From: Alnus glutinosa
Taxonomy: Eukaryota > Streptophyta > Magnoliopsida > Fagales > Betulaceae
NCBI RefSeq assembly: GCF_958979055.1
Contig: NC_084894.1
Span: 27,413,616 to 27,477,615, forward strand
Length of the DNA: 64,000 nucleotides
Direction of reading: 5' to 3'
Of this stretch, positions 33,346 through 44,346 are shown in pieces (position 1 is the stretch's first letter; each line of letters opens with the position of its first letter). Both the position numbers and the translations under genes were made by a program. The notes below the pieces were generated by a model, which did no database searches, had not been told where the DNA came from, and saw only the letters and a list, made by a program, of their open reading frames with translations.

Positions 33346-34876
33346 GATTTCTATTCCAACGTATTTGAGATTGTTGATTCCGACCTTTCCCTAAAGTTAC
33401 TTTGGCGGTCAAGATTTTATAGCACAAGCACTTTTTCGCTGGGTGTTTGCATGATAATACGAGCACCAATTTATGGGTGCTTTTTACATGCTCATTCTGT
33501 ATAGGTTGGATTGCTTTGAGCTGCACAAAAGCCTTGGATGGACCAGTTCCGAGAGGCGATTGATAGTGAAAATTAGGAATAAAGTTATGTCCGTCTTGTT
33601 CTTGGGAACAAACGCTGTATATATGGTGGCAGTTGTAAGCATGACAATAAGGCTTCAGCACAATGTAATTAATTCAACTGCATATAATTACTACAGGTAC
33701 TTTATTATTGCATTCTTGTTCCTTCTTTGACTGGTGGATTTCCATATTTTTTGAAGGGCCTTGGGACCTGGTGTATATTTTGGACCTGTCATGTATATGG
33801 TGTTCGTTCAATACGATGAACTCAAAAGATTTCTGATTGCACATATATCACACATGCTTTTTCCACTTGTACAAAAAATCAGTTCGGGCCTGCTTTAGGG
33901 TTTATGGCAACCTTGATAGAGGAAGAATACGAAGTTTACATTGGACATGTTTTCTTTTCCTTGCATATATATATAGGATGATTATTGTAGAGAAACATTA
34001 TCTTACTTGTCAAGTCTAATCTTCATGTTTCTACTTATCCTTGAAGAGTGATACAATGAATTTCTAACTCTATGATATTGCTGTGTTCAAGTCAGGATGA
34101 GACCATGAAAACATGAAAGAAGATTGATTTACTTACCCAGAAGAAAGAAAGATTAATTTGACCAAAAAAAAAAAACTTATCGAAGAGATTACGAGCGAAG
34201 AATTGTTAGTTGGATTTTTTATTTGGGCCTTGGGCATGAATTTGAGTTTTTAATGTAATTATTGTAATATATCTATTCTACGTACCATCTGGTATTCATT
34301 ATTGGATAAACTTTGGACCCTAACAATTTAGTTGTCCAGATTGTTAAAAGTTAAAACTTCGAGCATCAAATCTTAACTTATATAAGATAACATTCTCCTA
34401 TGAGACCATTTGTCTGCAGAGGTATTGGGCAACCCGTCCTCTTGTTAGGACTGGTGAGTCCTATAATATGGATCCATGCATTACTGGAGTGGGTGCTTTC
34501 ACTAGTGGTTTGCTATGAAAGCATTCACAGCAACTTTCCTATAAGAGTTTTGTTTTCTATATTTTAGGAAAAATTTTAAAAAAAGTCACAAAAAACCACT
34601 CACAACAGCTTCTTTAAAATTTTCTGTTCCTTGGGAATGCTACAGTGCTTCCCAACTGTAGCATTCCTGATCAATATTATAATCATAAAAAAATATAATC
34701 TCTCTCCTCTCACATCTTTTGAGGCAGCCCCATCTCCTTTCTAGTCTTCTTCTTCAGCCGGCCATTCTCTTTAGCAAACCTAAAACCTATGTTTGCCACA
34801 ACAGTCATTGTCACGTTCTCGATCACAAACCCAACAGAATTCACAAACTCAACTCTCGCAACTTCCATAGGCACCG
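33346..34876. other. 3' region of the PPR gene and spacer
   Basis: Probable 3'UTR follows the PPR stop. No further gene is supported. Small frames at 33473-33730 and 33837-34019 show no family. Confidence 0.4.
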
Positions 34877-35336
34877 AAACTAGAAATCACAAACTCAATG
34901 AAGTAGCCCATGACTTCCCTCCCTTCTTCCGTGTCTATAAAGACGGTAGAGTCAAGAGGGCTCCTTAGCACCGAAACTATACCGCCCACCACCAATCCTC
35001 TCACCGGAGTCCAGTCCAAAGACATCACAATCTCACCCAGAGCTGCCTTGTCTGCTCGCCTCTTCCTCCCCAACATCACCGGCCATCTCTGCCGCCGCCC
35101 ACAAGCTTCCCCTCATTTACATCCACAACGACACCTTTTGCGTCGAATCTCCCTTCTTCCCTCTTTATCACAACTACGTTAACTCTGTAGCCGCTGAAGT
35201 AAACGTCGTGGCAGTGTCGATCCACTACAAAAGAGCTACGAAGCACCCTCTTCCTATTGTGTACGAGGACACGTGAGCGGCGTTGCAATGGGCTGCTGCA
35301 CACCGCAAGGGCGACGGGCATGAGGCTTGGTGATTA
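34877..35336 (+). pseudogene. Broken carboxylesterase (CXE, alpha/beta-hydrolase) gene
   Basis: Plant CXE enzymes hydrolyse small esters and share a fold with the gibberellin receptor GID1. Pieces in three frames match the N-terminal half: VAHDFPPFFRVYKDGRVKR then a stop; STETIPPTTNPLTGVQSKDI and ISPRAALSARLFLP in a second frame; LPLIYIHNDTF, SPFFPLYHNYVNS, ANVVAVS-like EVNVVAVSIHYKRA and HPLPIVYEDT in a third, followed by TGA where YED-W-AALQW is expected, then AALQWAAAH. The oxyanion-hole motif HGGGF has become HNDTF. The match ends near the EAW position, before the catalytic Ser. So it is truncated, with two frame changes and two nonsense codons. Confidence 0.85.
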
Positions 35337-37800
35337 CTAATGAGGGAGAGAGAGAATTGATAAAATAATAAAAAAATACAAAAGTATAAAGAAAAAGTAA
35401 ATAAATAATATTTAATTAATATAGGGAAAGGTAAATGAAATCTATTGTAGAGTATTTTTTTGATAGAAAAGTAAAACGTAGTTTTATTCCTTATATTTAA
35501 AAAAAATGGTTGGAAAAAGTACAAAGGGAATGCTCTACACGCGCGACGGCTAACAAGTAACAGCAGAGCTAGATGGCTGGACATCTAGTTTATTATTGTT
35601 GTTGTATCTGGCTTTTTGATTTGTGGTTCTGGGGTCATCAAATCTTGTCCATTTCTGGACGTCACATCACCACATCAAACTCATTCGGTCCCAAAGGCAA
35701 ACTCAAATCGTGTTTTGGTTTCGCTAGGTGACAATTGTGTGATTATGCATTCAAGCCATTGGCCATAAAATTTAACAACGCAAATTAGTGTCGGCTAAAA
35801 AATAAAAAAGGGGGGCAATCATATGGATAGGGATTACTCCTTGCAATTGCCTATTCAGAGGTAGGCAACTGTGAGAGGTCTTGTCGAGGCCCACTAATAT
35901 ATTTCAAGCATATGTTCGTACAGGTAAATACCACTGAGAGCTTTTTATAATTATAAGAAACTCTTGAAATTCCGGTATAAAAATTGTAGGGGATACCCAA
36001 AATTCGGGGAGAAAAGATTTGTGGCAAATTTTTATCCAATCGATATTGGTATGTTCAATCATATATGCATATATGCTTGAACAGCCGTCATATGCTTGAA
36101 CAGTACACCCATCACATGTTCAATCATATGAATATGCTTAGAAAAAATAAAAAATAAATAAAATTGCTTGAACACCCATCACAGCCGTATGTTGACAAGC
36201 ACCCCTATCTTCCAAAGATTCGCAAAATTTAATACAAACAGTGCAGCAGCCCATTGGCACAAGTTGTGTTGACTCTCTATCAACATGCTCGCCTGATAAT
36301 AACTGATAAAAATGAAAAACAGACTGCTGCAGAATTCTCACATTGGATTCTCGCACTATATTATTTGTCTTGTCTCTTTGCTGCTTCCCATTCCTGGTTC
36401 CTTCTGTTTGGTCATTGTTTTTTAAATCCGTTTGCAAGCTGCAAGTGTCTAAACGGGATAGAACCGACAGTAATTATGAGAGAACACTCGTAAGATTTAT
36501 TGATCTGAATAGGTCTCGACTCTCGAATGGCCCGTTCACCTATTTGGACATGTGAACATTGCAGAGATGTTCACCTAATTATGAGTAGATCAGTAGTTCA
36601 ATCAAAGGAAAAAGCCCTTTGCGGAAGAAAAGACTTAACTAAAATTTAAAGAAAAATAATGCACTTAGATCTGATGTTTTTCTTGCCCATCAATTATTTG
36701 GTCGCTCTGTCCCTCTTCTCCATTTGTTTACACAATAATGATTAGTCCTTTAATGGATATTCGTGCAGACCCACGTGTTAAGTAGCTGTCCCATATATTA
36801 AGTAATCTTGTGGTCGTTATTTATATGACTAATTTCATTAAATTTAGGATTTAGAATAAGGTGGTTCCCCATCCTCTGTATGTACCCAGTTAGTTGGATG
36901 ATCATTTAGGATTAAAAATATTTGAAGTATTACGGTTTTTATTACAGCTTTCATACAAATTGTATCAGTTCATATGATATTTACCACATCAGCTACAATA
37001 AAATGTAATTATATAGTAATTGACGTGATAAATGTCAGGTGAGCTTACAAATTAATGTGGCAGTTCATATGGTACTTACCACGTCAGATGTAATGAAATT
37101 TAATTGTTGAAAAATGATTTGGGTAATATATCTTTTACTAAAATTTCGTTACAAACTGACAAGTCAAATTTTTTTGCTTAATCATTTCACTACTTATAAA
37201 GTGTCATGTCAATTTAGAAGGCAACTTGTAGTAAAAGTTGCGGTATTTCTAAAAGCACTCTTAATTATTTAATAGTTGACATAATTATAAATGTCGCATA
37301 GACTATCACATATCCGGCACTCAAGCGGCATGCATGATACAACATGATGACTAGTGACTTGGATATAAATGGATGCTTATTGCTTTAATTTGTTTATAAT
37401 AGCAAAAGTTCAAGCTTAATTATGGTGGGGGGAATCATGGATTTCAGTCTTTTTGTGTATTACCATTTATATAAAAATATGCTTAAAACCTTGAAAAGAT
37501 GTAGAAGAGCACATGGGTTCTTCCATTTTGGTTGTTAAAAGTATAAAATTTGTTATTAAAGTAATTAATTAATTAATTAATTTATTTAAGTAGCTGTCTT
37601 TTTAGAAGGGAAGAAAAGCCTCTCCTAAAATTAAATCTAAATAAAAAAAAAGAAGGATCTATTTGGATTTGGTGTTGATGAGACCCATGAACCTATTCCA
37701 TTAGATAGATAATTAGAAAAAAGAAGCCCACCCACTCAATGATCTACCTTTGCTTAACATGCAATTCCACCATAAACTCGCTTTCTGCTGTTAATTAATC

Positions 37801-37897
37801 AGCAGTTAAACCAGAAATGATAGCTTAATCAGCAGTTAAACCAGAAATGATAGCTTAATCAGCAGTTAAACCAGAGAAAATAGCTTAATCAGCAGTT
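37801..37897. repeat. 30-bp minisatellite, 3.2 copies
   Basis: The unit agcagttaaaccagaaatga plus tagcttaatc repeats at 37801, 37831 and 37861, with a partial fourth copy at 37891. Copies 1 and 2 are identical; copy 3 has changes (ccagagaaaa). It lies about 640 bases upstream of the ETO1-like start codon. Confidence 0.92.
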
Positions 37898-38097
37898 GGG
37901 CAACTCTCTTACGTGGGTCCTATGCTTCTTTCTTGATGGGGGCGTGGCAAAAATGGAGTGGTTAGTCTGCCCCTGAACTCCATCTTCCTCGTTGCTTTTG
38001 GAGTGAGCCACCTAAACCAATAGCTCCTGCGGTTAGAAAAGGCAAACCCGTCCTCCGACTCCTCTCTATCTCTATCCAACACACAACACGAGAGACA

Positions 38098-38100
38098 CAG

Positions 38101-38124
<24 letters not shown>
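38098..38124. repeat. GA microsatellite in the ETO1-like promoter or leader
   Basis: An (AG)n run of about 25 bases, 410 bases before the start codon. Confidence 0.85.
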
Positions 38125-38132
<8 letters not shown>

Positions 38133-38533
38133 TTAGCTTAAGAATCTATTGCATGAAAGAAAGAAATACTTTTTTTTATTATTATTATTTTCTCGAGAAA
38201 CCAACACTAGTTTAGGCCTAAATACGATTGCGTGCATCCCCACTTGCTCTCTTGCTTAAGAATCCATTCCATGAAGGAGAGAGTAAAAAAAAGCGAACTA
38301 GCGAACTCAAGTTTCATTCTTTTTTCTCAGGAAGCTAACACCATTTTAGGCTCATAGCCTGCATCACCATTTTAGGCCAAAGGTAAACAAAATTTTCATT
38401 CACAGCTTCACTTTTCTTGTATTCTTATTTTACTTTGAGCATTTAGAGTTAACAGTTCGTATGAAAGCTACTTGAATCTTAATTGCTCAGTTATAGCCTA
38501 CATCGTAGTCTGTATATATATTCAATTAGAAAA

Positions 38534-41500
38534 ATGCTTGGTGTTAAGCTCATAGAGCGATTCAAGAGCATCCAAGTTCATGCTCTTATTCCCTCAGACA
38601 CCGGAAAAACCCCCACTGCGGCTACCAGAGGTAAGCTTATCAACCATAAAATCAAACCCTTTTCGAAGTCGGTCTCAGTAGCTGAGGGTCTTCTTCCTTA
38701 TGGACTTCCTACAACTGACTTCCTTGAGCCCTCCATAGACCCCCACCTCAAACCAATTTACTTGGTAGAAGCTTTAGCTGACCTTTATGGCCGTCTTGAA
38801 AGTTCCTCTGAATCCAATAAGTCGTTGCTGTTCATGGAGCAGTACTCTCTCTTGCGCAGCCTTGGCGATCCCAAGCCCCTACGCCGGTGCCTCTGTGCCG
38901 CTCGTCAAAACGCTGGAGATGTGCACTCGAAGATTGTGCTTTCAGCTTGGTTGAGGTTTGAGAGAAGGGAGGATGAGCTTGTGGGTCTGTCAGCTATGGA
39001 TTGTGGCGGTCACATTCTTGAGTGTCCTAAGGCTGCTTTAGTATCTGGATATTGCTTAAATTCAATTCATGATCGTTGCCAATGTCTTGAGGACCACTCC
39101 AAGGTGTTTGATAAACCAATCTTGAAAGGGAATGAGGATAGTGATGTTTCATTTTGTATTGGTAATGAGAAAATTCAATGCGTTCGATATAGAATTGCAG
39201 CGCTGTCGAGAGCATTTAATGTCATGCTATTTGGCAGGTTCTTGGAGTCAAAAATGGATAAAATTGATTTTTCACGAGATGGGATATCTGTGAAGGGAAT
39301 GAGAGCTGTGGAAGTGTATAGTAGAACTAGAAGGTTGGACTTGTTCAGTCCTGAGGTTGTTTTGGAGTTACTTTCTTTCGCAAATAGGTTCTGTTGTGAG
39401 GAGATGAAGTCTGACTGTGATGCTCATTTAGCTTCACTGGTTGGTAATATTGAGGACGCATTGATTCTCATTGAATATGGTTTGGAGGAGACAGCAAATC
39501 TCGTTGTAGCAAGTTGCTTGCAGGTTATGCTAAGAGAGCTCCCAAGTTCTCTGCATAATTGGAAGGTGATGAAATTTTTTTGTAGCTCCGAGGCTATGGA
39601 GAGATTGGCCAGGGTGGGGCATGCTTCTTTCTTGCTGTATTATTTCCTAAGCCAGATTGCTATGGAGGAAAGCATGGTATCTAACATGACAGTGATGTTA
39701 TTGGAGAGATTGGAAGAGTGTGCCAAAGAGAGGTGGCAGAAGGCGCTTGCATTGCATCAATTGGGGGTCGTGTTGCTTGAGAGAAAAGAGTATAAGGATG
39801 CTCAGGGCTTTTTTGCGGCTGCAGCTGCGGCAGGTAATGCTTATTCAATGGCTGGTGTAGCAAGAGCTAAACACAAGCAAGGGCAACAGTATTCGGCGTA
39901 TAAGTTGATGAGCTCTCTGATCTCTGAGTGTAAACCAGTTGGGTGGATGTACCAAGAGCGGTCTCTTTATAATATTGGAAAGGAAAAGATTTTGGATTTG
40001 GAAACTGCAACTGAATTGGATCCTACTCTTTCATTTCCATATAAATACAGAGCTGTTGCAAAGGTGGAGGAGAAGCAGATTAGTGCAGCCATTGTGGAGA
40101 TTGACAAAATTATTGGGTTTAAGCTCTCACCCGACTGCCTTGAATTGCGAGCTTGGTTCTTCATTGCACTTGCGGATTATGAAAGTGCTCTTAGAGACAT
40201 TCGAGTAGTTTTAACTTTAGAACCCAATTACATGATGTTTCATGGGAAGGTTACTGGGAATTACTTGATTAAGTTGCTCAGCCATTGGGCTCAGAAATGG
40301 AGTCTGGCTGATTGCTGGATGCAGCTCTATCAGCGATGGTCTGGTATCGATGATATAGGCTCTCTGGCCATCATACATCAGATGCTGGTAAATGACCCTG
40401 GAAAGAGTCTCCTCCTGTTTCGGCAATCTCTACTTCTTTTGCGGTAAGTTTGTGTAATTTAATTTAGACTTGTCTATCTTATTCATCTTCAATTTTTATG
40501 TTGTAAATCACCATGAAGTCAAGCCACTAACAAGCTCATCTTTCTAAGATTTTTCTTTTCAAATCTTCAATTTTGATGCCTGGAGTTATTCGTAACACAT
40601 CCTAGTTTAAATTATGGGTAGAAAGCCCTTTTTCCCCCTTCAGATAATGAACTCATCTGTCAGCCCAACTTGGAATCATAAACTCATACACATTCACTAA
40701 TGAAAGTCTATAGATTGTTGCATGGTGTATTTTCATTTTTCAATGATTAAGAGTTTCAAATCAGCAACTCATTTTAATATCTAGGACAATAGAGGAATAT
40801 GTCGTCTGTGTAACACAATAAATGCTTGCATATGACTCTGATCGACTCTAAACCTACTGCATTGATTTCCATGAATAATTTCTAATATCCATTAATCTAA
40901 TAGGCTAAATTGTCAAAAGGCTGCAATGCGCTGTTTGCGATCGGCTAGAAATCATTCTAGTTCTGAGCATGAAAGGCTAGTTTATGAAGGATGGATTTTA
41001 TATGACACTGGTCATCGTGAAGAAGCTCTCTCTAGGGCAGATAAGTCCATTTTACTTCAGAGGTCATTTGAAGCTCTTTTCCTTAAGGCGTACGTATTGG
41101 CAGATACAAGTCTGGATCCTGAATCTTCATCTTATGTCATCCAAATTTTGGAGGAGGCTCTTAAATGTCCTTCAGATGGTCTTCGGAAAGGACAAGTGAG
41201 TATTATCTGTACTGAGATCCTTATCACCTTCTGGGCCTTGATGTACTTGTTTAATTGTGTGTTGGGATATTCGCAGGCATTAAATAATTTAGGGAGTATT
41301 TATGTGGATAGTGGTAAGCTGGATCTGGCTGCAGATTGCTACATGAACGCCCTTGAAATCAAGCACACAAGAGCTCACCAAGGTCTGGCACGTGTTTATC
41401 ATCAACGAAATAAACGGCAAGCTGCATATGATGAGATGACCAAGCTAATAGAGAAGGCACAAAATAATGCATCAGCATATGAGAAACGGTCAGAATATTG

Positions 41501-43132
41501 TGGCCGTGAAATGGCAAAAAGTGATCTTGATATAGCAACACAATTGGATCCACTGAGGACATATCCATACAGATACAGGGCAGCAGGTAATATTTATAAC
41601 CCTTCACCCCTTCAGTACTGCTGCATTCTCTGCAATTTAATTTTGATCAGAAGTCAGTGCCGATGATAAACGTGATAATTGTTCCACGCATTACACACTT
41701 TGTGCATAAAACTATCAAATGATAGGTATGAAATTTAATTTCTTAGGTATTTCAGATTGCTTCCCGCATATTAATCTCAATATCATTACATATGAGAAAG
41801 GGATCATCAAACGCAAAATTGATTTTTTGCTCAATCTTTAGGCATTCAGTTATCTCCAGTATATAATCCATTTAGTCTGTAGATAGCAGCTCAGTTATCT
41901 CCATAATATAATCCATTTAGTCTGTAGATGGCAGCAATGAGTATGGCTTTGATAGTCCATCTTTTAGCAGTAAAAAATCTTCAGGCTTGTGATCATATCA
42001 CACTGTCAGTGCCTTGGTTATTTGACAGAACATTGAACATACTAGAGCTTATTCATAAAAAGGTTTTTTTTTCTTTTTTGAAAAAAAAAAAAATGACCTA
42101 GAGCCAAGTACTGCCAAAGTTTCTTGGGTTTCTGGCATCAGTTTCTTGCTATCTTCTTTGCTTAGGTAACTGAAGGTGCCAAGTTACTAGACTCACTAAA
42201 CTTGATTTTCGCCATGGATATGAGGGGAATAGCTTCTCTTTTTCTTCTCTTTCATCGAGTGTGTGCAGCTATTCGCAACAAAAGACTAGTTGTAAATCTA
42301 AATGTACTTTTTGAAATGCTTAAATGATCATAGGTTGACTGGCTTGAGGTCTTTTGGCTTCTACTATACTGGCATAATCAGACTCTATATTTTACTAGGA
42401 GCGTGTCTCACCATATACTTCCATAGTTAAAGTTTTAAAATAACTTGGTCCAACAGAAGATGTGGAAATCTTTTAATTTCTGAATATCTTGAGTGCTGGT
42501 GAGGCACTATATCATGGATCTACTCAGTAGCACAGCTGCCTTGTTCAAGAATAGTATCACATCTCTTTCTATTTAATTTCAGGTTAGACTCTGAACTGCA
42601 GTCATGTTTACATAACTTGGAATCTGATAGGAAGATAACAAATAAAAAGTTGCTGAAAATGAAAGGAGAGTATAAAGAGACCTTTAGTAAATGTAGTGGC
42701 AAGACTTCTTTTCTGCGAAGTGCATTCTGGTAAAGCAAGCTTTTGAGGACGAGTCTCACATTTATCATTTATCTACTTTCATTGCTTTCACATCAGAAAT
42801 TTCTCGTTTTTTTGTCAATGTGACTGGGCGAGTAAACATACTCATTAGCTGGAAATCAAAACTTATGTACTAACATACAAAATGGCATATCACCAGTTCT
42901 GATGGATGACCAAAAAGACACTGAAGCCGTAGAAGAGGTTACCAAGGCCATAGCTTTCAAGCTTGACTTACAAATGCTTCATCTTCGAGCAGCATTTTAC
43001 GAGTCAATGGGGAACGTCACCTCTGCTCTCCAAGATTGTCAGGCAGCTCTCTGTTTTGACCCTGACCATAAGGAAACACTTGATTTGTATTATCGAGCAC
43101 GAGACTTGGCTGTTAATCGGCAACTTATGTGA
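38534..43132 (+). CDS. EOL2: ETO1-like protein (EOL2-type), BTB and TPR substrate adaptor
   Basis: ETO1/EOL proteins link type-2 ACC synthases to CUL3 ubiquitin ligases and so limit ethylene production. This one has 915 residues in four exons: 38534-40443, 40904-41195, 41277-41586, 42897-43132, all GT-AG with phases closing at TGA 43130-43132. The frame is open before 38534, but the first true ATG gives MLGVKLIERFKSIQVHA, which fits the start of EOL2. A BTB domain spans about residues 203-300 (DSDVSFCIGNEKIQCVRYRI). TPR-type repeats fill about 420-910 (RWQKALALHQLGVVLLERKE, YMNALEIKHTRAHQGLARVY). The short N-terminus argues for EOL2 rather than ETO1. Intron 3 is 1.3 kb. The gene is convergent with the LRR pseudokinase. 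An internal AGAG|GTAAGC at about 38634 looks like a donor, but the frame reads through it. Confidence 0.9.
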
Positions 43133-44346
43133 GGCACCTTATATGTGTTCCTAATGAGATCAGTATGTGCTGACTTTGTCAGCTAAGGGGTAGAAATCAT
43201 GGGGAGTTTCCTTATGGTCTAATGTTTCCCCAGAAATCATGCTCTTGATGAGCATCCATCTGCAAACTGGCCATTGCAATGATAAGGATTCTTCATGAGG
43301 AAAAACAGGTAAGGGAGTGCTATGTAGATAGAGCTTTGTGGAATTGATGATGAGGAAAAGACAAGAAAGGAAATTGCCACAAGGGATTATGCAAGGGCCA
43401 CCTAGAGCACTCTGATGAATCAGGATTATGTAAAAAATGAACCAAAAAGAAATGTCCATATAATCAAATAGGGCATGGAATGAGGATCAGATGTTTTTAT
43501 GGTGTTGGAGGCTTTTACAATTCTTGGACAACGGTATATGCGTCCCAAATTGTCTCTTGATAGAAACAGGAATTTTGTTTTACAGTTCTTGTACATAAAC
43601 AAGCTTATAGAAACATCTATATGTGTCTCAATTTTTCTCATTATTTCTGCTTTTCCTTTTACCACTTTCAGACGTCTTTATCTGCAGGGATGAATGTACC
43701 TTCATCCAGAAACCAAAGAAATGATTTCTCGAGTCTGAAGTTGGTGAACATAGTAATTCTGGTTCTACCTAAACGAGAACATATTTTCCTGCCTATCCTT
43801 TGTGAAGAGATGCAAAATTCTGTGGATACATATGTCCTTGAGTTTTTTCCTACACAACATCCCCATTGGGATGAATTCTCCCTGATTTGATTTCAGGACA
43901 ATTTTGGAACTGCCAAGCGTCTAGGCTTTTGGAAATGGTGGAGAAGTGTGGAAGAATGGTGGGGTGGTTGCAGGATTGAAGATTAAAAAAAATTAGTCAT
44001 TAACTTGAGTGAGATGACCAACCACAAACAACTGGCCAATGCGGGAAACACTCAACATTTATTGATATTAAAGTTGATAATATACTTTCTGACAGTGAAA
44101 TTTTACAACCTGAGCACAACCAATAAAAAAATGAAACATAAAAATCAAATCAAATCAAAAAACAAGTGAGCAAGCAGGAGCGGAAGCATCTTTCTTTCTC
44201 GATTATGTACAAAAATATCTTCCTCTGCCTTACATTAGACACCAACAGTATCTACCTTGAAATCCACTGCAACTAAAACCAACAGAATCAGGAAAGAAGA
44301 GCAGACAAAAACTTCCAGATTTAGACTCAAGTCTCAACTTCAACTC
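43133..44346. other. Convergent 3' region between the ETO1-like gene and the LRR pseudokinase
   Basis: About 1.2 kb holds the 3' ends of two convergent genes. A poor polyadenylation context is visible on both strands and exact ends cannot be set. The 89-codon frame at 43621-43890 has no known family. Confidence 0.4.

Larger units (their letters stand above)
35337..38533. other. Spacer and promoter region of the ETO1-like gene
   Basis: AT-rich DNA. Around 36960-37110 a block of about 45 bases (agttcatatg-ta-ttaccac-tca) is repeated. A minisatellite lies at 37801-37897 and a GA microsatellite at about 38098-38124. The leader of the ETO1-like gene probably begins near 38100-38200. Open frames at 36138-36555 on both strands overlap each other and match nothing I know. 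Confidence 0.45.

Noticed and set aside
36138..36555. Overlapping frames on both strands that might be a small gene
   Set aside because: They conflict with each other, lack a family match and show no splice structure.
37801..37897. Regular 30-bp repeats as a CRISPR-like array
   Set aside because: Units are directly adjacent with no spacers, and the DNA is plant nuclear.
38483..38533. Upstream extension of the ETO1-like reading frame
   Set aside because: It begins at TTG; the first true ATG at 38534 matches the expected protein start.
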